The notes under the pieces: generated by a model
What the model saw: only the letters and a program-made list of their open reading frames with translations
Told to the model about the DNA's origin: nothing
Databases searched by the model: none
Translations under genes and position numbers: made by a program
Assembly: GCF_016864375.1 (NCBI RefSeq)
Contig: NZ_CP069355.1
Span: forward strand, 1,302,001 to 1,366,000
DNA from: Microvirga sp. VF16
Lineage (GTDB): Bacteria; Pseudomonadota; Alphaproteobacteria; Rhizobiales; Beijerinckiaceae
Direction of reading: 5' to 3'
Length of the DNA stretch: 64,000 nt
In this document: positions 9,102 to 17,573 of the stretch, one piece after another
How the letters are laid out: each line of letters starts with the position of its first letter
How positions within the stretch are numbered: the stretch's first letter is position 1

Positions 9102-10830
9102 GTAGCTTCACTCCGAACTGGCGCGTGGCAATGAGGATGAGCACGGCCGTGATCGCAATCTGAAGCACGGCCAGCGAGGAGACAATTCCCGTGTACCCGG
9201 GGATCCAGGCGGTGAGCATGGTCATCGAGATCACCTCGTTGCCGGGCCTGTAGAGGAAGATCGCGGCGGCATATTCCTTGAGGAACAGGATCATCATCAG
9301 CGTGTAGCAGGCGAGAAAAGCCGGCTTCAGCACGGGGGCGATGATGCGACGCATGGTGAGTGCCCAGGAGGCCCCAACGACCTGCGCGGAGCGGTCGAAG
9401 TCGCGCGTCACCTGCAACAGAGCCGGCGCCACAATGCCGTATCCCGCCGGCAGGTGGCGAATGACGTAGGCCAGCCCGAGGATCCACAGCGTGCCGGCGA
9501 TCACACCGAGGCCGGGCATGAATATGGCGGCGTAGAATACCCCTAGACTGACGATGAGGCCGGGCACGGCACGCGGCAGTTGCGCCAGAAGGTCCACCGT
9601 GGCGCGGAAGCGGAAGGTCGATCTCTGGGCGACGAAGGCGATGACCCCGACCAGTGCTGTGGCAACGAAGCCGCCGATCACTGCCAAAAGCAACGTGTTC
9701 ATGACAGACTGTCGATAGGCTGAGTTGACCAGCAGGTCGCGATAGTTCTCCAGTGTCAGCACCTCGAGCGGTGAAATGAACGGGGACAGGATGCTGACGA
9801 AGGAGCGCAGCAGAAGCCCGAACGCAAGCGCACCCATGGTTAGCGCGATATAGGCCGTGACAAAACCGAAAGCCGGCCAGCGCCAGGCGCCAAGGTCGAG
9901 CGGCTGGAGCCGCGTTCCCTTCGGACCGACGCTGATGAAGCGATGGACACGGCACAGAAGAACCTGTTGCAGGGCGACAAGGCTGCACACCATCACAAGC
10001 AAAATAATGGCCGCCGCCGAGACGAGCCCATAATCCGGGCGCCCGGCCTCGAAGCCCTTGTCGTAGATGAAGGTAGTGATAAGTTGGATGCCGACCGGAC
10101 CGCCGAGCAGTAGCGGGATGGCGAACATCTCTAGCGCAGCCACGACATTCATGATGAAGGCGGAGACGAGGGCCGGCCGCATGAGCGGGATGGTGATGCG
10201 CCAGACGATGCGCAGCGGGCCTGAGCCGGACGCGCGGGCTGCGGCTTCCAGCCGCGGGTCCTGCTGCTGCGCCGAGGAGATGCAGTAAAGGATTGTCATG
10301 GGCGCCATCGCCACGCCCGACATCAGCGACAGGCCCCAGATCGTGTAGATATCCCAAGGTGCGGGCGCACCCATGATGCGCATGTAAGCACCGCTGAGAT
10401 AGCCGGAAGGCCCATAGGTTAAGATCGCTCCGAAGCCGATGACCAGCGGTGAGACAAACATCGGCCAGAGGAGGATGTTCGACAAGGCACCGCGTAAGGG
10501 AATGTTGGTGCGCCCGACCAACAGTGCGAGAACGGTGCCGAAGACGGTCGAGAACAAGATTGAGATCACGCAGAACAACAGCGTGGTGCCGGCCAACGCG
10601 GGAATTTCCGGCAACCCGAAGAGGTGTTGGAAATTCCGGAGCGTGAAAGATCCGTCCCATGCATAGATCGGCTGCGCGCTGAAGGTTTGCAGGAGCAGCG
10701 GCGCGAGCGGAATGGCCACCAGCACGAGGCATAGAAGCGCGATCGCGTACTGGCCGATGGCCTCACTGCGCTGGCTCTGGCGGCGCTGGGCGAGTGCCGG
10801 CGCTCCAACAGTATAATCGATGCTGCTCAT
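9094..10830 (-). CDS. ABC transporter permease, two fused transmembrane domains (FbpB-like)
   Basis: Inner-membrane permease of 578 residues with two binding-protein-dependent transport domains in one chain. EAA-type loops occur in each half (EAAARASGSGPLRIVWRITI; AQVVGASWALTMRRIIAPVL). Many hydrophobic segments are visible, beginning with AIALLCLVLVAIPLAPLLL. The open frame extends far upstream across the binding-protein gene, so the start was set at ATG 10830 (MSSIDYTV), where homology begins. Fused FbpB-type permeases work as a monomer with two ATPases. It sits 29 bp downstream of the binding-protein stop. Confidence 0.87.
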   Translation of the reverse strand: MSSIDYTVGAPALAQRRQSQRSEAIGQYAIALLCLVLVAIPLAPLLLQTFSAQPIYAWDGSFTLRNFQHLFGLPEIPALAGTTLLFCVISILFSTVFGTVLALLVGRTNIPLRGALSNILLWPMFVSPLVIGFGAILTYGPSGYLSGAYMRIMGAPAPWDIYTIWGLSLMSGVAMAPMTILYCISSAQQQDPRLEAAARASGSGPLRIVWRITIPLMRPALVSAFIMNVVAALEMFAIPLLLGGPVGIQLITTFIYDKGFEAGRPDYGLVSAAAIILLVMVCSLVALQQVLLCRVHRFISVGPKGTRLQPLDLGAWRWPAFGFVTAYIALTMGALAFGLLLRSFVSILSPFISPLEVLTLENYRDLLVNSAYRQSVMNTLLLAVIGGFVATALVGVIAFVAQRSTFRFRATVDLLAQLPRAVPGLIVSLGVFYAAIFMPGLGVIAGTLWILGLAYVIRHLPAGYGIVAPALLQVTRDFDRSAQVVGASWALTMRRIIAPVLKPAFLACYTLMMILFLKEYAAAIFLYRPGNEVISMTMLTAWIPGYTGIVSSLAVLQIAITAVLILIATRQFGVKLHG

Positions 10831-10859
10831 CTCAGAACCCCTGCACCCTTCGTGGCGCT

Positions 10860-11930
10860 TTACTTGGCGCTGAATGCGTCCTTCCACTTCGCAGTGAAAG
10901 CCTCCCGATTGGCCATCAGGTCCCGGTCGTAGCCGACGACGATCACGTTTTTTGCGCCGATCTGGTCGACGATCGCACTGTAGCTGAAGAAAGGAACGTC
11001 CTCCTTCTTGACGTCCGCGCGGTAGGGCGTGACGCCTCCCTTGGCGAGCGCGATCTGGCCCGCGCGCGACAGGAGCGTGTCGAGCAGCAGCTTGGCCGAG
11101 TTCGGGCTGGATGCCGCCTTCGTCAGCGCAAGGCCCCGCAGCACAAGAGGTGTACCGTCGGCTGGGAAGGCCCAGTCCACCACCTTCTGGGCATCCGGCC
11201 GGCTCAGGCGGGGAATGTTGACTCCCGACAGAAAAATTCCAGTTGCATATTCGCCGGTGAGCACTTTGTCGCGGATCGTGCCCGCGCTCCGCTCCGGCCG
11301 GCTCGAAACGCCGATCGGCTTGATCACCTCGTCCCACTTGCCAGGATTCGCCTTGTTCCATTCCCAGAACAGCGACAGGCCGAGCGGATTGGCCGCCGCG
11401 TCGTATGTAGAGATCTTGCCTTTCAGGCCCGGTGCAAGCCTGGCGATATCGGCAAGGGATTTCGGCGCCTTGTCCTTAGCGATAAGGAATTTGTTGTAGG
11501 CGATAATAAAGGGATCCGTGGAAGCGGTGTAGAGCCCGGGAAGCGGGCGGCTCCAGGCCGGCAGATCCGGCGTGTGCGGCGAAACATAGTCGACGATCTC
11601 GCCCTTGTCCGCGAATTCGAGCCAGCGGTCGGCGCTCCCGGTGAGAATCAAGTCTGCAGTGCGCGTCTTGGTGGAGCTCTCCGCATAGTATTTCTCCCAG
11701 AGGTCACCGCCCATATTGGTAGTCGCGACCTTGATCCAGGGATATTTGCTCGCAAACAACTCGAGCACGGGTTCCCAGTACTCCGGCTCCAGGTTGGAGT
11801 AGACCAACACGCCCTTCTCGGCCTTGCTGGCTTCGACCAGCGCCGGATTGTCCTTGATTTCGGCCTGCGTGGAAAAGAGACCTGCGACGGTGAAGCACAC
11901 CGTTAATCCGGCCTTCAACAATGCTTTCAT
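10860..11930 (-). CDS. Periplasmic solute-binding protein, Fe3+/thiamine/phosphonate-type ABC importer
   Basis: Extracellular solute-binding protein of 356 residues with an N-terminal signal peptide (KALLKAGLTVCFTVAGLFST, cleavage near QAE). The mature protein starts NPALVEASKAEKGVLVYSNL, typical of FbpA/AfuA-type type II binding proteins. Its start overlaps the GntR stop by 4 bp (ATGA), so regulator and transporter form one transcript. The ligand is unknown: I did not identify an iron-ligating Tyr-Tyr pair with certainty, and the divergent AtuA/DUF4387 genes suggest an organic acid ligand (inference). Confidence 0.87.
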   Translation of the reverse strand: MKALLKAGLTVCFTVAGLFSTQAEIKDNPALVEASKAEKGVLVYSNLEPEYWEPVLELFASKYPWIKVATTNMGGDLWEKYYAESSTKTRTADLILTGSADRWLEFADKGEIVDYVSPHTPDLPAWSRPLPGLYTASTDPFIIAYNKFLIAKDKAPKSLADIARLAPGLKGKISTYDAAANPLGLSLFWEWNKANPGKWDEVIKPIGVSSRPERSAGTIRDKVLTGEYATGIFLSGVNIPRLSRPDAQKVVDWAFPADGTPLVLRGLALTKAASSPNSAKLLLDTLLSRAGQIALAKGGVTPYRADVKKEDVPFFSYSAIVDQIGAKNVIVVGYDRDLMANREAFTAKWKDAFSAK

Positions 11931-12655
11931 GTTTTCTCCCCGGGACTTGAATCGGCAAGAGTGCGCATTGATAACATCTCCTCGACCACGCGACGCGAGC
12001 GTTCGATGTGGCGGCGCATCAGGAGTGCGGCGAGCTCGCTGTCCCGCTGCTTGAGTGCTTCGAGAATCGCGACGTGCTCGAAATGGGTTTGGCGGCTGCG
12101 CTCAGTCAGGGTTTCCCAGACACGCTGGTAGTAGTTGCGCGCGTGACGCCAGAGATCGTGCGATAGCAGGCGAAGCAGTTCCTGGTTGCCGGCAATCTCG
12201 GCGATGCGCGTGTGGAAATCGCGGATCGGGGGCAGACGGTCGCGCTTGCCTCGCTCGATGCCATCGATGTTCTCCGCCTCGCCGGCGAGCAGGTGCTCGA
12301 GCTCAGCGATCTGATCTGGTCCGATGAGCGCCGCGGCCCGCCGGCAAGCCAGCGCCTCCAGTTCAGCGCGGATCTCGTAGAGGTCGCTTGCCAGCTTCAC
12401 CGACAGCTCCGTCACGCGCACCCCACTATAAGGCAGGCGTTCGATCAGCCGGCGTTCTTCCAATAGCCGGAGCGCCTCGCGCAGGGGGGCCCGGCTTACC
12501 CCATAGCGCTGGGCAAGCTCGGATTCGCGGAGGCGCGCCCCGCCAGGCAGATCGCCGGATATGATCGCGTCGGCGATCGTTTGCACGATGCGGTCGGAGA
12601 GCGGAGACTCCGGGTCGCCGACCAGAGTGTGAGGATTTTTGTCGACAATCATCAT
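11927..12655 (-). CDS. GntR-family (FCD) transcriptional regulator
   Basis: 242 residues. Winged helix at residues 15-80 (VQTIADAIISGDLPGGARLR, ELAQRYGVSRAPLREALRLL) and an all-helical FCD effector domain with metal-binding-type residues (DLYEIRAELEALACRRAA, DFHTRIAEIAGNQELLRLL). Such regulators usually repress and respond to carboxylic acids. It is the first gene of the ABC transporter operon and is divergent from the AtuA-like gene. Two identical TTGTCGACAA palindromes lie at its start and 95 bp upstream, suggesting autoregulation and control of both directions. Confidence 0.88.
   Translation of the reverse strand: MMIVDKNPHTLVGDPESPLSDRIVQTIADAIISGDLPGGARLRESELAQRYGVSRAPLREALRLLEERRLIERLPYSGVRVTELSVKLASDLYEIRAELEALACRRAAALIGPDQIAELEHLLAGEAENIDGIERGKRDRLPPIRDFHTRIAEIAGNQELLRLLSHDLWRHARNYYQRVWETLTERSRQTHFEHVAILEALKQRDSELAALLMRRHIERSRRVVEEMLSMRTLADSSPGEKT
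12639..12648. promoter_or_regulatory. Candidate GntR operator 1 (TTGTCGACAA)
   Basis: Perfect 10-bp palindrome covering the first codons of the GntR gene, identical to a second copy at 12734-12743. TTGT..ACAA half-sites are typical for FCD-type GntR regulators. Assignment to this regulator is inference from position and duplication. Confidence 0.55.
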
Positions 12656-12733
12656 GGTAAGAAGATTGACGGCTCACTTTCTTTCTGTCAAGTTGCGGTC
12701 ATGCCGGTGAGGCGCACCAAATTTCGCCATAAA

Positions 12734-12743
12734 TTGTCGACAA
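12734..12743. promoter_or_regulatory. Candidate GntR operator 2 (TTGTCGACAA)
   Basis: Second exact copy of the palindrome, 95 bp from the first, in the divergent intergenic region 48 bp before the AtuA-like start. The spacing of nine helical turns would allow looping between two dimers. A small inverted repeat, GTCTGCC..GGCAGAC, follows at 12748-12766. Confidence 0.55.
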
Positions 12744-12790
12744 ATGGGTCTGCCGCCTGGGCAGACGGTGGTCACAGTGTGGGGTCCAGA

Positions 12791-14164
12791 ATGTCTGAGG
12801 GGGTACGTTTCGTCTGCTCGTCCGGGGCAATCGGCGCAGGCATTGATCTCCCGTCCTTTCGTGAGACCTTGGCCCGCAAGCCGCATTTCGTCGCCTCGGA
12901 TGCCGGCACCATCGACGCCGGCCCGTATCACCTCGGCGCGGGCAAGGGGGCGTATGCGCGGGAGGCGATGCACCACGACCTCGACATCCTCCTCAGTGAG
13001 GTCCCCAAGGGCACACCCATCCTGATCGGCTCGGCGGACACTGCCGGTGGCGACCCGCATGTCGACCGCATGCTCGACATCGTGAAGGAGATCGCCGAGA
13101 CGCGCGGCAAGTCGCTGCGTGTCGCGGTCATCCGTTCCGAGCAAAGCAAGGGCTATCTCAAGGGCCTCATGGACGAAGGGCGTTTACGTCCACTGGAGAA
13201 CGCCCCTCATTTCGACGAGGCAGCCCTCGAGCGCAGCACGCGCGTCGTGGGGATGATGGGCGTCGAACCCCTGCAGGATGCCATCGGGCTCGATGTCGAC
13301 CTTGTGCTCGCCGGCCGGTGCAGCGACTCAGCGCTGTTCGCCGCGGTGCCGATCCTGCGGGGGATCCCGGAGGGCCTCGCCTGGCACGCCGGCAAGATCG
13401 TGGAATGCGGAACGCTCACCTGTGAGACCTACAGGAAAGGCACGATGTATGGCGAACTCTACCCGGATCACGGGATCATCACACCGCTCGGCGAAGGTCT
13501 GCGCTGCACGCCTCAGAGCGTGGCGTCGCACAGCCTCTATGAGAATGGCGATCCCTATCTGCACCGCGAATGTTCTGGCACGCTTGACCTCACCCATTCG
13601 GTATTTACTCAGCACGATCCGGTCAGCGTGAAGATTGTCGGGGCGCGCTACATTCCCGCCGACCAATACAGCGTCAAGCTGGAGGGGGTGGAACTTGCCG
13701 GGTACCAGACGGTCATCATTGGCGGCATTCGAGATCCGTTCATCATCCGGCGCTTCGATGTCTGGATTGCCGAGGTGAAGGCGGAGATCGCGCAGAAGGT
13801 TACAAAGCTCCTGGGAAGCCGCCTGGCACCGGACGACTGGCGCATCGACGTGCACGCCTACGGCCGCAACGCCGTGATGGGCAGCCGGGAGCCGCTGATC
13901 GACCGGATGCCGCACGAGATTGGCCTCGCCGTCTGCCTTACGGCGCCCACGCAGGAGCTGGCAACGAAAATCGCCGAACTAAGCCGGCAGCCACTTCTGC
14001 ATCATCCCATCCCGGACTGGTCGGGCTCTATCACCGGCTTCGCCTGCCTGTTCAATCAGGCCTATCTCGAGCGCGGGCCGTTCTGGCGGTTCAACGTGCA
14101 CCACGTTGCCCTGCCTCACCATTACCGTGACATGTTCCGCACCGACGTCGTGACGTTCGGGTGA
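12791..14164 (+). CDS. AtuA-like protein (DUF1446, acyclic terpene utilisation family)
   Basis: 457-residue protein of the AtuA/DUF1446 family, start ATG 12791 giving MSEGVRFVCSSGAIGAGIDL. Recognisable segments are SDAGTIDAGPYHLGAGK, ILIGSADTAGGDPHVD and LVLAGRCSDSALFAAVPIL. AtuA belongs to acyclic terpene catabolism in Pseudomonas, but its biochemical role is not settled, and many homologues, as here, lie beside DUF4387 and transport genes away from terpene pathways. The open frame runs further upstream across the operator; I reject that extension because homology starts at 12791. It heads a unit with DUF4387 12 bp downstream. Confidence 0.82.
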   Translation: MSEGVRFVCSSGAIGAGIDLPSFRETLARKPHFVASDAGTIDAGPYHLGAGKGAYAREAMHHDLDILLSEVPKGTPILIGSADTAGGDPHVDRMLDIVKEIAETRGKSLRVAVIRSEQSKGYLKGLMDEGRLRPLENAPHFDEAALERSTRVVGMMGVEPLQDAIGLDVDLVLAGRCSDSALFAAVPILRGIPEGLAWHAGKIVECGTLTCETYRKGTMYGELYPDHGIITPLGEGLRCTPQSVASHSLYENGDPYLHRECSGTLDLTHSVFTQHDPVSVKIVGARYIPADQYSVKLEGVELAGYQTVIIGGIRDPFIIRRFDVWIAEVKAEIAQKVTKLLGSRLAPDDWRIDVHAYGRNAVMGSREPLIDRMPHEIGLAVCLTAPTQELATKIAELSRQPLLHHPIPDWSGSITGFACLFNQAYLERGPFWRFNVHHVALPHHYRDMFRTDVVTFG

Positions 14165-14176
14165 CTGGAGGCCGAC

Positions 14177-14491
14177 ATGAGACTGCATGAGTACACCAGC
14201 CTGATCCGCAGCAAAAATGCGGGCCCGTTCTCCCTGACATTCGATATCATGTTTTCGGATGAGGAGATGTATCGGCATGTCAAGACATCTGGTGTACTTA
14301 ATGTCCGGCGCCTTGCCGAACTGTTGTGCTGCTCCGAAAACCAGATCCGGTTCTTCGAGTGCGATAATGCTCTGGCCTTCAAGGTGACCATCCCCCGCGC
14401 CCTGCCTGCAGGCGACCCGGCCGATGCCGACCTGCACGGCGGACAGCAGTTCGCGCCGCTGATGGATATTGAGATAGGACCCCTGAGCTAG
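14177..14491 (+). CDS. DUF4387 family protein, partner of AtuA-like protein
   Basis: 104-residue protein starting MRLHEYTSLIRSKNAGPFSL, characteristic of DUF4387, which is often encoded directly after, or fused to, AtuA/DUF1446 proteins. No signal peptide or membrane segment. The start follows the AtuA stop by 12 bp with GGAGG at 14167-14171. The consistent pairing suggests a heteromeric enzyme; activity is unknown. About 285 bp without a gene follow before the broken amidohydrolase. Confidence 0.8.
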   Translation: MRLHEYTSLIRSKNAGPFSLTFDIMFSDEEMYRHVKTSGVLNVRRLAELLCCSENQIRFFECDNALAFKVTIPRALPAGDPADADLHGGQQFAPLMDIEIGPLS

Positions 14492-14777
14492 TATTTTGGT
14501 CAGGGAGATGCCGCGATCATTCAAGGTTTGGCCCTCCGCTCCGAGAAGAATGATGGAGCAGAGACTGCATGGCACCGGCACGATAACACTTACCGTCCGA
14601 GCTGAAATGGAGCGATCAAAGGCTCGGGTCAAAAACGTCCCGCCCGACCGGGGGCACTTGGTGCCATGATAAGGGCGGTTGCGGGGCGTGACCCAGCGGT
14701 GAAAGTAACACGCCTGATGGATCCAGCACGGCGGCAGTGGGGAGTTGAGTTCCTGCGTTACTGCCTTTGAGGAAGCC

Positions 14778-15929
14778 ATGTCCCTTGTTGAACACATCTG
14801 CGCGTACGCGAACGATCTTGTCACCATCCGGTGTGATCTACATGCCCACCCGGAGATCCGGTTCGAGGAGGAGCATACCTCCGGTATCGTGGCCGAGCGC
14901 CTGGGGAGCTGGGGCATCGAGGTGCACTGTGGCATCGGCAAAACCGGCATCGTCGGCGTGCTGCACGGAACTGGATCGGGCTTTCGCCGCATCGGCCTAC
15001 GGGCTGATATGGACGCGCTTCCGATCGAGGAGGCAACGAGCGTTCCTTACCGATCCAAAACACCCGGCAAGATGCATGCCTGCGGGCACGATGGCCACAC
15101 CACAATGCCGCTGGGGGCAGCTCGCTACTTGGCCGAAACCCGCGCCTTCGGCGGGAGCGCGGTGTTCATCTTTCAGCCAGCCGAGGAGGGCCTCGGCGGC
15201 GCCCGTGCGATGATTACAGACGGATTGTTCGAGAGCTTCCCATGTGACGAAATCTATGGCCTCCACAACTCGCCTGATGCTCCAAAAGGATTGGTGTCCG
15301 TGCAATCAGGCTTCGCTATGGCAGCGGCGGATTTCTTTGACATCCACATCACCGGGCGGGGCGCTCACGGCGCCCGTCTGAACTAGGCAATCGACCCCAC
15401 GGTCATCGCGTTCACCCTTGGACAGGCGATGCAGACAATCGTGAGTCGCAACGCTAATCCGCTCGAAGCCGCGGTGATATCAGTCACTCAGATCCATGGA
15501 GGCGCAGCTTACAACGTGATCCCCGAGACTGTGCGCATGGCCGGCACAGTGCGAACCTTCGATCAGAGTCTGCGGGAGCTCAGCCACCGACGCATCCGTG
15601 AGCTTGCCGCGGGCATCGCCAGTGCCTTCAATGCCACCATCGATGTCGAAATCCGGGACATCTTCTCGGTTTTACACAACAGCACGCGGCCGCTGCAGCG
15701 CAAGCCGCAACCGAGCTGTTCGGCCCATCTCTTGTCGATTCGACTGCGCCGCCGAAGATGGAGAGCGAGGAGTTCGCGGACATGCTGCAAGTTGTACCGG
15801 GCGCCTATGTATGGCTGGGTCAGACGCCCGGTCTGACGCTCCACAACGCTGGCTACGACTTTGACGACGGTATAATCCCACTTGGGGCATCACTTCTGGC
15901 ACGCCTCGTTGAGAAACGCTCGGAATAGC
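14778..15929 (+). pseudogene. M20-family amidohydrolase, disrupted by a nonsense codon and a frameshift
   Basis: Starts MSLVEHICAYANDLVTIRCD and carries the M20D metal sites (DMDALPIEE, HACGHDGHT, PAEEGLGGARAMI, HNSPDAPKG). In GAHGARLN the next codon is TAG (15384-15386), where homologues have Glu (GAHGARPNE), so one substitution ended the frame. Reading resumes in the same frame (AIDPTVIAFTLGQAMQTIVS) until about 15690, where a frameshift moves it to the frame encoding ESEEFADMLQVVPGAYVWLG and the stop at 15929. The complete enzyme would hydrolyse N-acyl or amide substrates (hippurate/IAA-amino-acid hydrolase type) and would fit the AtuA cluster upstream. Confidence 0.85.
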
Positions 15930-16049
15930 AGGCGCAATTATAAAAGCGGATAGCTCCGCCCGTTTGAGTGAGAGCTGGAAGCGACTGATAAAGCCCACGG
16001 AGCCAAGACGGGATGTCGAGATCGTCACGTTCCATCTTTGCAGCGAGCG

Positions 16050-16109
16050 TCAGGATCCCCCGGCAATGTGGTCCGGTAGCTCCTCGACACTATACGCCCG
16101 GCACGGATC
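16050..16109 (-). pseudogene. Remnant of a Phd-type antitoxin C-terminus
   Basis: The minus strand reads DPCRAYSVEELPDHIAGGS then stop. This matches DPRRAYTVEELPDHIADGI in the intact antitoxin at 43984-44247 of this window. Only about 20 residues remain and no toxin gene follows, so this is a fossil of the same toxin-antitoxin type. Confidence 0.55.
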
Positions 16110-16256
16110 GGTTTGAGCGGTTTTGCGGTCGACGTCGGCTAAGGCTGCATCTCTGATGGTGGTGCCGAACTCTTGGCTGGGCGTCGTATCTGGTCAAGTG
16201 CCTCCAGCCTCAAGACTCGCATGGTCGATGACAGAGAGATCCGCCATCAAAGATGA

Positions 16257-16565
16257 CTACCACATCCTTAGCCTTTTCAGGCGGCTGCGCGTCTCCAGCA
16301 ACGCCGTGACGGTAGCCTGATGCCGGCTGCGCCATTCCTCCGCTTCGCCGAGAGCGTTCTCGTAGCGCTGCTCAAGGACCGTCTTCTCTTTACGAAGCTC
16401 CGTCAGTTCCTGCGCGAGGCGCTTGATCGTGTTGCGCAGGGCCAGCTTGATCATGGCCGCTCGGCCGGCGGAGCGGGCAGGGACGGTCTCGCCCTCCACC
16501 TCCACGACCTGATGCTGCCCGTTCGTGCGGAGCTACTCGATGGCGTCCAATGCTGCTATGTGCAT
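16257..16565 (-). pseudogene. Hypothetical coiled-coil protein, probably interrupted by one stop codon
   Basis: The minus strand encodes MHIAALDAIE, a TAG codon, then LRTNGQHQVVEVEGETVPAR, continuing as an 82-residue helical protein rich in Lys/Glu/Arg (LAQELTELRKEKTVLEQRYE, a likely coiled coil). The text before and after the stop reads as one protein, so I take the stop as a mutation; alternatively translation starts at GTG 16505. Family not recognised. Confidence 0.4.
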
Positions 16566-16606
16566 CCTGCATGTTGCGCATCGGGAATTTTTTCATTCCG
16601 CTGTTT

Positions 16607-17456
16607 TAAGGCATGTGGACAATCAGGTGCCTTTGGGATTCCCGCCGTAGAGAAAGTTTGATTCAAGGCTGCAAACTGGAGGTCAGCTTTGAATCGGTGG
16701 GTGCTCAAGGATGAACAGTGGGAGCGTGTCGCACCATTGCTCCCCGGGAAGGCCGGCGATCCAGGTCGCACAGGCTCGGACAATCGGCTGTTTCTGGAAG
16801 CGGTGTTGTGGATGGTGCGCACCGGGGCACCCTGGCGCGACCTGCCCGAGGCGTTTGGCTCCTGGAACAGCGTGTTCCGGCGCTTTCGTCGCTGGGCGCA
16901 GGCCGGGATCTTCGAGCGGCTCTTCCAACTCCTATCCGGTGATCCCGATTTCGAGTACGCGCTCATCGATGGCACGATCATCCGCGTCCACCAGCGCGGG
17001 ACGGGCGCTAAAGGGGGACTTGTCGTCAGGCCATCGGGCGCTCACGCGGCGGCCTAACCACCAAGATCGTGGCCCTGGTGGATGCACTCGGCAACCTGGC
17101 GGACTTTCTGCTACTGCCGGGCCAGCGTCATGACAGCGTCGGAGCCGATCCCTTGCTCGAGGGGCTCGAGATGGGCGCTCTGATTGCTGACAAGGGCTTC
17201 GACAACGATGCGCTGCGCCAGGAGCTCGATGCCCGTGGCGCGACCGCGGTTATCCCGCCCAAGGCCAATCGTGCGCGGCCGATGGCGTGTGACTCTGCGA
17301 TGTATCGATGGCGTCATCTGGTCGAGAACTTCTTCTGCGCCCTGAAGCAGTTCCGCCGCATCGCCACTCGCTATGACAAGACCGATCCGAGCTTTGAGGC
17401 CATGATCTATCTCGCCGCCAGCTTCATGGCCCTCAAATGATTGTCCACACGCCTTA
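16607..17456 (+). mobile_element. IS5-family insertion sequence (IS427-like)
   Basis: Ends defined by an inverted repeat: left TAAGGCATGTGGACAATCA at 16607, right end the complement of TAAGGCGTGTGGACAATCA finishing at 17456 (one mismatch). TA or TTA occurs at both borders, compatible with the TNA target duplication of this group. It carries a two-frame transposase and abuts an IS110 element on its right. Confidence 0.75.
16689..17440 (+). CDS. IS5-family transposase, two frames joined by probable -1 frameshift
   Basis: First frame (16689-17057) begins NRWVLKDEQWERVAPLLPGK, with the first catalytic Asp in EYALIDGTIIRVHQ. The second frame begins after the shift (RQAIGRSRGGLTTKIVALVD) and holds the second Asp (ADKGFDNDALRQEL) and the Glu region (RWRHLVENFFCALKQFRRIA). 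The -1 switch falls at AAAGGGGGA near 17009, a run suited to slippage, so the element may be active. Start is TTG 16689, 8 bp after GGAGG. Confidence 0.75.
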
Positions 17457-17474
17457 GATGCCGTAATGGGCCTG

Positions 17475-17573
17475 CCGCTCACGAGGTAGCGGAACGGGGT
17501 GGCTGTCCCTCAGAGTGATGGTGTTGAAACGGGGGCCGAACGGATCGGCCCCCAAGCATCGCGAGGGACAGCC
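17475..17573 (+). ncRNA. Structured leader of IS110 copy 1, candidate bridge-RNA region
   Basis: Three helices are seen. CCGCT (17475-17479) pairs with AGCGG (17488-17492). GGCTGTCCCTC (17501-17511) pairs perfectly with GAGGGACAGCC (17563-17573), ending at the transposase start. Inside it GGGGGCCGA (17531-17539) pairs with TCGGCCCCC (17545-17553), followed by AAGCATC. The hairpin-AAGCATC unit recurs before the second copy. IS110-group elements are known to encode a bridge RNA in the non-coding left end; assigning that role here is inference. Confidence 0.45.

Noticed and set aside
10831..11361. N-terminal extension of the fused permease
   Set aside because: The frame is open but lies inside the binding-protein gene; homology and ATG 10830 give the correct start.
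10794..11906. Long plus-strand open frame (370 codons) across the binding-protein gene
   Set aside because: It is antisense to a clear solute-binding protein with signal peptide; the frame is open only because of GC-rich codon structure.
13560..13585. Sigma-54-like TGGCACGCTTGACC
   Set aside because: The -12 element does not match and the site lies inside the AtuA-like coding region.
15893..15915. Sigma-54-like TGGCACGCCTCGTTGAG
   Set aside because: Spacing is one base too long and the -12 GC is missing; located at the end of a pseudogene.
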